Assembly: GCA_026709065.1 (NCBI GenBank)
Contig: JAPOTS010000139.1
Span: 1-41,468, forward strand
DNA length: 41,468 bases
DNA from: Bacteroidota bacterium
GTDB taxonomy: Bacteria > Bacteroidota > Rhodothermia > Rhodothermales > Bin80
Direction of reading: 5' to 3'
A program made the translations under genes and the position numbers. The notes beneath the pieces are model-generated. The model had not been told where the DNA came from. It searched no databases and worked only from the letters and a program-made list of their open reading frames with translations. Shown here one piece after another: positions 35,994 to 41,468 of the stretch; the first letter of the stretch is position 1; every line of letters begins with the position of its first letter.

Positions 35994-37062
35994 GCGACTT
36001 CATAATTTTTCGGCAGGACCAGCAACGCTACCCCTTGCAGTCATTGAGTCCGTACGCGAAGAACTCCCATTATATCCCAAGGTGGGCGCATCTGTCATGG
36101 AAATTTCTCACAGGTCTCCAGAATATATTGAGATTGAGTCATCGGCGCGTGATCGGATTAGGCGCTTGTTAGGACTCACTGAAGATTGGCATATCCTATT
36201 TCTTGGAGGGGGCGCGTCAATGCAGTTTCATCAAGTGCCATTGAATTTTCTTCCGAGTGATGGGCAGGCAGGCTATTTATTGACTGGATCATGGGCAAAG
36301 AAAGCCCATGCAGAGGCAGAGCGTGTTGGTCAGAGCCGAGTGATTGCATCAAGTGCAGATAAGGGTTTCAACTATATTCCAGAGCCATCCTCATGGGATT
36401 TAGATTCCAATGATGCATACGTGCATTACACCTCTAACAATACGATCTATGGGACACAATTTCAATCAACCCCCAATGTTGATTCTCCGCTTGTCTGTGA
36501 TGCTTCCAGTGATTTTTTAAGCCGACCAATTGATTTGGAGAAGTATGGACTTATTTATGCGGGTGCTCAGAAAAATATTGGACCATCTGGAGTAACGGTC
36601 ATTTTAGTTAGAGATCGTTTCTTGCAAATTCGGAAGCAGGGTTTACCCACCATGTTGGATTATGGGACGCACGCAGAAAAATGCTTCAACACGCCTCCAG
36701 TCTTTGCGGTATACATGGTTGAAAAAGTCTTGCGCTGGTTAGAGGATCAGGGGGGGATATCAGGAATTCAGGCTACCAATCGTCAAAAGTCAAATCTGTT
36801 GTACACAACGATTGATGAAACTGATTTTTATAGAGGAACTGCACAAAGAGAGTCTCGGTCAGAGATGAATGTGACCTTTCGGCTTCAACGAGAAGATTTA
36901 GAGCAAACATTTATGGACGAGGCGACACAGAATGGGTTACTGGCCCTGAAAGGTCATCGCTCGGTTGGAGGAATGCGTGCTTCTATTTACAATGCATGCT
37001 CATTGGAATCCATACAAATCTTGGTTAGCTTTATGAAAGACTTTCAGCAGCGCAATGGTTAG
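35974..37062 (+). CDS. serC: phosphoserine aminotransferase
   Basis: 362 residues. The N-terminal HNFSAGPATLP and the SHRSPEY segment are typical. The PLP Lys200 is in YAGAQKNIGPSGVT, and the C-terminus contains LKGHRSVGGMRASIYNA. It transaminates 3-phosphohydroxypyruvate with glutamate, the step after SerA. The ATG lies inside the serA 3' end (20-base overlap), so translation is coupled. serB is not adjacent. A gap of 121 bases without visible structure follows before pntA. Confidence 0.96.
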   Translation: MNINQSERLHNFSAGPATLPLAVIESVREELPLYPKVGASVMEISHRSPEYIEIESSARDRIRRLLGLTEDWHILFLGGGASMQFHQVPLNFLPSDGQAGYLLTGSWAKKAHAEAERVGQSRVIASSADKGFNYIPEPSSWDLDSNDAYVHYTSNNTIYGTQFQSTPNVDSPLVCDASSDFLSRPIDLEKYGLIYAGAQKNIGPSGVTVILVRDRFLQIRKQGLPTMLDYGTHAEKCFNTPPVFAVYMVEKVLRWLEDQGGISGIQATNRQKSNLLYTTIDETDFYRGTAQRESRSEMNVTFRLQREDLEQTFMDEATQNGLLALKGHRSVGGMRASIYNACSLESIQILVSFMKDFQQRNG

Positions 37063-37183
37063 AGGTCGTTGGGTTTTGGAAAGAATTAATCTTTTTGTAA
37101 CTTAGAGGCCTTAGGTTGTCTTGAACTGATCAGGTGATTGATTGGCCTTGATTCATTTGAAATAATTAGAGAAACTTTTTGTC

Positions 37184-38320
37184 ATGACATTAGCAGCCGT
37201 TCGTGCTAAACAGTCAATGGAATCCCGCATTGCGGTCGTACCCAAGGTCGTCTCCTCATTGGTTAAGACGGGATTGGAAGTTATCATAGAGACCAATGCA
37301 GGGCAGCAGGCTGGGATAAGTGATGATGCATTTATTGAGGCGGGGGCCAAGGTTGTAACGCAGGAAGAAGCATGGAATTCAGATATTTTGGCATTGGTTA
37401 TGCCCCCATCCGATGAAGAGATTGATTCCATAAAATCGCATTCAGTGGTGGTCGGATTGCTCCATCCTTTGGATGCACCACAACGAATGTCTCACTTAGC
37501 TAACCGTGGGGTCACAGCGCTGGCGATGGAACTAGTCCCAAGAATTTCTAGGGCCCAGAAAATGGATGCGCTTAGTGCAATGGCTTCTTTGGCGGGGTAC
37601 AAAGCAGTATTGATTGCAGCAAGTCATCTTCCGAAATTTTTTCCACTGCTGACCACAGCCGCTGGGACGGTGAGACCAGCAAATGTTACTATCTTAGGTG
37701 CAGGCGTTGCAGGACTACAAGCTATTGCTACCGCTCGCCGACTTGGCGCAAGGGTATGGGGCTATGATATTCGCGAAGCCGCTAGAGAGGAAGTCAAAAG
37801 CTTGGGAGCGCAGTTCGTGGAATTGGATCTTGAAATTGAGGACATGCAGGATGAGGGAGGCTATGCCAAAGCGCTCATGGATGCGAAGGCAGAAAAGCAA
37901 GTAGAGCTATTGGTGCCTCATTTGGCAACTTCTGATGTGGTCATCACGACGGCATTGATTCCAGGGCGGAAAGCGCCAACTTTAGTGAGCCAAGAAGCAG
38001 TTGAGGCCATGAAGCCGGGCAGCATCATTGTTGACCTCGCTGCTACAACGGGCGGCAACTGCACCCTCACTGTGCCCGATCAAGTACAAACCCATCAGGG
38101 GGTTCGAATTTTCGGACCTACGAATTTACCTGCTACTGTCCCTGCTGATGCTAGCTTTCTTTATGCCAGGACTGTAGCAGCGATGATCAGTGAGTTTGTT
38201 AAAGACGGAGAGTTCAAGTCAAATTTTGAGGATGAAATTTTCAAATCTGCCTGCGTATGTCACGATGGACAAGTTGTCCATGAGCGCGTACTTAGTCTGA
38301 TCAAATCTACAAGCCCATGA
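37184..38320 (+). CDS. pntA: NAD(P) transhydrogenase subunit alpha, part 1 (NAD domain)
   Basis: 378 residues: the soluble NAD(H)-binding domain I of proton-translocating transhydrogenase, as a separate polypeptide. It has the alanine-dehydrogenase-like fold with ESRIAVVPKVVSSLVKTGLE at the start, the RAQKMDALSAMASLAGYKAV segment, the NAD loop ILGAGVAGLQAIATARRLGA, and the VDLAATTGGNC and GPTNLPATVP motifs. Together with the next two genes it makes a three-polypeptide enzyme using proton motive force to reduce NADP+ with NADH. Its TGA overlaps the next ATG (ATGA). Confidence 0.95.
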   Translation: MTLAAVRAKQSMESRIAVVPKVVSSLVKTGLEVIIETNAGQQAGISDDAFIEAGAKVVTQEEAWNSDILALVMPPSDEEIDSIKSHSVVVGLLHPLDAPQRMSHLANRGVTALAMELVPRISRAQKMDALSAMASLAGYKAVLIAASHLPKFFPLLTTAAGTVRPANVTILGAGVAGLQAIATARRLGARVWGYDIREAAREEVKSLGAQFVELDLEIEDMQDEGGYAKALMDAKAEKQVELLVPHLATSDVVITTALIPGRKAPTLVSQEAVEAMKPGSIIVDLAATTGGNCTLTVPDQVQTHQGVRIFGPTNLPATVPADASFLYARTVAAMISEFVKDGEFKSNFEDEIFKSACVCHDGQVVHERVLSLIKSTSP

Positions 38321-38604
38321 TGGAACTAGTGACATATTTTGTATTGGCCATGTTCGTTGGTCGTGAGATTCTTAGTAAGGTCCCTCAAACGCTTCATACG
38401 CCGCTGATGTCTGGCTCAAATGCGATTAGTGGAATCACCATCATTGGTGCACTGATTTACGCTGGAACGATTGGAGGTGGATCCATAGCGAAATGGATCG
38501 GATTAGTCGCATTGATTGCAGCGACCATTAATGTGGTTGGAGGATTTATGGTGACAGGCCGCATGTTGGAAATGTTCAAGAAGAGGCCCACCGATGATGT
38601 CTAA
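38317..38604 (+). CDS. NAD(P) transhydrogenase subunit alpha, part 2 (membrane)
   Basis: 95 residues with three to four hydrophobic segments, corresponding to the membrane part of E. coli PntA (PntAb/pntA2 in split operons). Typical sequences are GREILSKVPQTLHTPLMSGS, NAISGITIIGAL and IAATINVVGGFMVTGRML. It contributes to the proton channel in inner-membrane domain II. It overlaps pntA by 4 bases (two consecutive ATGs at 38317 and 38320) and pntB by 11 bases. Confidence 0.95.
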   Translation: MMELVTYFVLAMFVGREILSKVPQTLHTPLMSGSNAISGITIIGALIYAGTIGGGSIAKWIGLVALIAATINVVGGFMVTGRMLEMFKKRPTDDV

Positions 38605-39970
38605 GGAATTGATTATTGATGTGATCTACTTACTGGCTGCAATTCTTTTCATTGTGGGGCTAAAAAGATTGCAATCTCCTGTGACTGCCCGAGGTGGAAA
38701 TCGCATTGCAGCTATCGGCATGCTGTTGGCAATCGTGGCTACTTTATTTTTAAATAATATTCTCACGCCTGTTGAGATGATTGCAGGTTTGGTTGTTGGT
38801 GGTGCGATTGGGGCCATTATGGCTAAGCAAGTCAAGATGACAGCTATGCCAGAGTTGGTCGCAGCATTTAATGGGTTCGGTGGGTTAGCCTCTGCGCTTG
38901 TCGCATCTGCTGAGATCATCGACTCAGGTGCGAATCAGAATATTGCAGCCTATCTCAGTGTATTGATTGGGACGGTGACATTCTCTGGTAGCCTCATCGC
39001 ATTTTTGAAACTCAGTGCAAAGATGACGGGTAACCCGATCCAGTTTTTCGGGCAATATATCATTTTGTCGCTCGTCATAGTATCAATGATTGCATGTATT
39101 GGATGGGCATTCCTTGGGGGAGAGCTTATTTTGTCTTTGGGGCTTCTATCTGGGTTAGCACTCATTTTTGGAGTCCTTATTGTGATCCCCATCGGTGGTG
39201 CAGATATGCCAGTGATTGTAGCATTTCTCAATGCTCTGTCGGGGTTAGCTGCTGCAGCAACCGGGTTTGTTTTATCCAATACGGCTTTGATCATCAGTGG
39301 AGCATTGGTGGGCGCTTCTGGGATCATGTTGACCAATACGATGTGTGTTGCGATGAATCGTAAATTCTGGCAGGTCATGATTGGAGGCTTTGGGGGGGAT
39401 TCAGACGAGGAGGGTTCAGCGGCTTTGGTGGATGGGCGTAGCATTACATCAACCACTGCAGATGACACCGCAATCATGCTTAGTTATGCACGAAAAGTGA
39501 TTATCGTTCCAGGATACGGGTTAGCTGTTGCTCAAGCGCAACACCAAGTTCGCGAATTAGCAGAGGTCTTGGAGGCTAGGGGTGTGGAGGTCAAATATGC
39601 AGTGCATCCCGTAGCCGGGCGAATGCCTGGACACATGAATGTGCTTCTGGCAGAGGCGAATGTGCCTTACGATGCGCTCTATGAGATGGATGAGATTAAC
39701 CATGAATTTGAATCCACTGATGTAGCACTTGTGATTGGGGCGAATGACGTAGTCAATCCTGCCGCTCGCCATGATAAATCAAGTCCGATTTATGGAATGC
39801 CAATCCTTAATGTTGATCAGGCTGGCACAGTCGTTTTTCTCAAACGAAGCATGCGCCCGGGATATTCTGGAATTCAGAATCTATTATTTTTTGAGACAAA
39901 TACGCGGATGTTATTTGGGGATGCAAAGGATTCGGTGTCTGAATTGATTACAGAGGTCAAAGCAGTTTAG
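38594..39970 (+). CDS. pntB: NAD(P) transhydrogenase subunit beta
   Basis: 458 residues: about nine N-terminal membrane helices (1-260) and a C-terminal NADP(H) domain III. The NADP-binding loop is VPGYGLAVAQAQHQVREL, followed by HPVAGRMPGHMNVLLAEANV and the KRSMRPGYSGIQNLLFF end motif. It completes the transhydrogenase with the two alpha parts. Two consecutive ATGs at the start. The GTG of a thioesterase gene follows one base after its stop. Confidence 0.96.
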   Translation: MMSKELIIDVIYLLAAILFIVGLKRLQSPVTARGGNRIAAIGMLLAIVATLFLNNILTPVEMIAGLVVGGAIGAIMAKQVKMTAMPELVAAFNGFGGLASALVASAEIIDSGANQNIAAYLSVLIGTVTFSGSLIAFLKLSAKMTGNPIQFFGQYIILSLVIVSMIACIGWAFLGGELILSLGLLSGLALIFGVLIVIPIGGADMPVIVAFLNALSGLAAAATGFVLSNTALIISGALVGASGIMLTNTMCVAMNRKFWQVMIGGFGGDSDEEGSAALVDGRSITSTTADDTAIMLSYARKVIIVPGYGLAVAQAQHQVRELAEVLEARGVEVKYAVHPVAGRMPGHMNVLLAEANVPYDALYEMDEINHEFESTDVALVIGANDVVNPAARHDKSSPIYGMPILNVDQAGTVVFLKRSMRPGYSGIQNLLFFETNTRMLFGDAKDSVSELITEVKAV

Positions 39971-39971
39971 C

Positions 39972-40433
39972 GTGAACAAGCAACCCAATAGCGATCATTG
40001 CTTCGTATGTGGACGAAATAATCCACATGGACTTTACATGACATTTTATGACGATGGCGATGCCATGGTTGAGTCCCACTATACGGTTTCCAAGTATTAT
40101 GAGGGTTATCCTGGCATTGTTCACGGTGGAGTGCAGGCCGCCATTTTGGATGAGATCGTTGGCCGGGTATCTTTGATTGAAAATTTTCATGCGTTTATGA
40201 TGTCGGTACATCTTGATGTAAAGTATCGGTATCCTGTTCCCATTGAAGAACCCCTTAGAATTGTAGCGATTAGAGAGCAATTACGGGGGCGTTTTACTCA
40301 GGCGGTGGGAATGATCTATCTCAAAGATGGTACCTTAGCCACTGAGGCATCCTTGAATCTTGTGCAATTACCTGATGACTTTCATTTAGACGGAGATCCA
40401 GCTCAAGTACTGGGCTGGCGAGTAGATGATTAG
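39972..40433 (+). CDS. PaaI-like hotdog-fold thioesterase
   Basis: 153 residues from a GTG one base after the pntB stop; no usable ATG exists near the N-terminus. The N-terminal CFVCGRNNPHGLYMTFY is the pattern of one thioesterase subfamily, and the hotdog active-site segment is PGIVHGGVQAAILDEIVG (about 50-67) with Asp/Glu in the central helix. The family hydrolyses acyl-CoA thioesters; the substrate is unknown. Its position suggests co-transcription with the pnt genes. Confidence 0.85.
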   Translation: MNKQPNSDHCFVCGRNNPHGLYMTFYDDGDAMVESHYTVSKYYEGYPGIVHGGVQAAILDEIVGRVSLIENFHAFMMSVHLDVKYRYPVPIEEPLRIVAIREQLRGRFTQAVGMIYLKDGTLATEASLNLVQLPDDFHLDGDPAQVLGWRVDD

Positions 40434-40660
40434 CCTATCACCGTAGCTTCCGCACTGAATCCCTCCATACCCACATCTAATGGACAGTGTGAAGTTAGAA
40501 GAATACTCGGTCTAATGTCTTGAAAACTCAAGGCGAGGGTTTCGTAGAGGGGTAGTTTAACAACCCCGAAACCGAAACCCAGAAAGCGATTGATGCGATA
40601 CGACGAGCATGTGCCCAATCTACTACAAGTATACCTGCTCCAGTTTAACGCCAAGCTCGC
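40434..40660 (-). pseudogene. possible remnant of a 5-formyltetrahydrofolate cyclo-ligase gene
   Basis: On the minus strand a short frame encodes RFLGFGFG...ETLALSFQ...HCPLDVGMEGFSAEA. This order resembles the C-terminal third of 5-formyl-THF cyclo-ligases (RLGFGGGYYDR, then ALAF..Q, then D.P.D...TE), with the YYDR core lost. There is no start, and the N-terminal two thirds are missing. The match is weak and judged by eye only; it may equally be a chance frame in a 280-bp region between the thioesterase and the helicase remnant. Confidence 0.25.
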
Positions 40661-40712
40661 GTAGTTCGAGAGAAAGCCAGAACAATCACCAGAAATCCTT
40701 AGTACGCCTTAC

Positions 40713-41270
40713 ATGGAATTTAATCCATTAGAAAAAGGATACCAGAGTCGGGGAGAGTATTTTCATATTGAGGAGGAGACGCTTGAAGAAGTTGGTTGGC
40801 TCATCGCAGACGTTGAGGGGCCCGTTCACATTGACATCGTTATTCGCAAAACTAGGGAAGCCTGGAGTTATGAACAGGCAGGACGAAGGATCAAGCAAAA
40901 AATTCTTGATGCAGCAATGTATGCCTTAAAATAGGGGCTGATTGTCCAATCTGATTTTGATTCTGATTTCTTACAAACATCTTCAACGCAGGCAGAGGTT
41001 CGGAATCGCACTCAACTGACAGATCCTCTGATGAAGAAACCAGAAATGATCTCTCCATCGGAGTATCGTTTAGCAATTCAGACTGCTGTGGAACGGTGCT
41101 TAACAATTAGTCAAGAAGATTATGCTGTTGAGGTGGCAAGAACTTTTGGTTATAACAAAACCAGTGCATCCTACAAAAAAACAAGTGAGTATCCAAATTC
41201 CATCTATGATCAGAGACGGGATGATCAGGGCACAGGCCGATGGAACCCTACGGCTAAATGGCTAAGATAG
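40713..41270 (+). pseudogene. C-terminal DUF3320 remnant of a large helicase, with one in-frame TAG
   Basis: Two open stretches in the same frame (40713-40934 and 41031-41270) are separated by a single TAG at 40932-40934. Read through, they give one domain of about 185 residues. It begins IADVEGPVHIDIVIRKTREA followed by WSYEQAGRRI, continues VRNRTQLTDP, then ISPSEYRLAIQTAVERCLTI and ARTFGYNKTSASYKK. This is the order seen in the DUF3320 domain at the end of DUF4011-type superfamily I helicases of more than 1000 residues. The helicase and nuclease domains are missing, so this is a truncated relic, perhaps of a lost defence or repair gene. Confidence 0.65.
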
Positions 41271-41318
41271 CAGACATATTTATTCAATATCGTCAAGTTC
41301 ACCATTTATTTGTTGTCT

Positions 41319-41340
41319 AACGTCAATTTAAATTGATGTT
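41319..41340. repeat. 22-bp near-perfect palindrome
   Basis: aacgtcaatttaaattgatg plus tt has dyad symmetry with one mismatched pair. It lies 49 bases after the helicase remnant. It may be a weak terminator or an operator of a gene beyond the window; no neighbouring gene clarifies this. The rest of 41271-41468 shows nothing. Confidence 0.35.
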
Positions 41341-41468
41341 GCTGAGGCTGATTTTCGGGTCATTTTATTTGGATATTCTTAGACTGGAGAGTATTCCAGT
41401 TCAATGGGAGCCATCCTATCCTAAATTTCCGCGTAGCTAAAGTTCACTTCAATCTTCTACTAATATGG

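Noticed and set aside
38950-39477. 175-residue minus-strand frame opposite pntB
   Set aside because: It is antisense to an excellent pntB match and has the biased composition expected of an antisense shadow of membrane helices.

Overview
The window looks like a chromosomal segment from a bacterium of the Bacteroidota/Rhodothermota side of the FCB group, possibly a marine or host-associated Rhodothermales relative. The pointers are protein families (a 171-residue protein of a Bacteroidota-type conserved family, a TolB-like six-bladed propeller lipoprotein behind a small NVEALA-like secreted peptide, a Bacteroidota-type IlvD, a signal peptidase I with a large insertion, plant-type leucine-rich-repeat lipoproteins) and the near absence of Shine-Dalgarno sequences before start codons. 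This placement is inference; no rRNA is present.

Layout. 0-2.7 kb: accessory region with a decayed leucine-rich-repeat (LRR) lipoprotein gene, an intact paralogue, and direct repeats closing each copy. 2.7-5.2 kb: a DUF58 gene divergent from pyrR-pyrB. 5.9-8.8 kb: a solitary 963-residue protein with a PD-(D/E)xK-like N-terminus and an N6-adenine methylase core. 8.9-10.7 kb: sugar isomerase-like and HAD genes. 10.8-13.8 kb: a gntP-type permease and ilvD operon on the minus strand. 14.5-14.8 kb: divergent tRNA-Asn and tRNA-Leu. 14.9-18.7 kb: lepA, an exported protein and lepB. 18.7-24.9 kb: L,D-transpeptidase, K+ channel, conserved protein, xseB, an SDR gene (plus strand), an unknown gene and xseA. 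25.1-30.5 kb: accessory insert. 30.5-32.8 kb: low-molecular-weight phosphatase, HAD phosphatase and rfbB. 33.1-33.4 kb: initiator tRNA split by a group I intron. 33.6-37.1 kb: DUF1015-serA-serC. 37.2-40.4 kb: pntA1-pntA2-pntB and a thioesterase. 40.4-41.3 kb: gene remnants, including the C-terminal end of a DUF3320 helicase.

Three things stand out. First, the initiator tRNA gene contains a 261-nt ORF-less group I intron with recognisable P/Q/R/S-type core elements, placed after U33. Second, the 25-30.5 kb insert has the structure of a tandem duplication of the interval from inside xseA to the end of the phosphatase gene. The left copy keeps intact xseA but a broken phosphatase and carries the peptide/propeller pair. 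The right copy has a broken xseA but an intact phosphatase and carries an AbiE-type toxin-antitoxin locus, so the two copies hold different cargo. Third, that AbiE locus has two tandem AbiEi-like antitoxin genes for one AbiEii nucleotidyltransferase.

Housekeeping genes form tight, often overlapping operons (pyrR/pyrB with no spacer, DUF1015/serA/serC overlapping, pntA1/pntA2/pntB overlapping, rfbB/HAD phosphatase sharing ATGA). I see no CRISPR array, no rRNA and no transposase or integrase gene.
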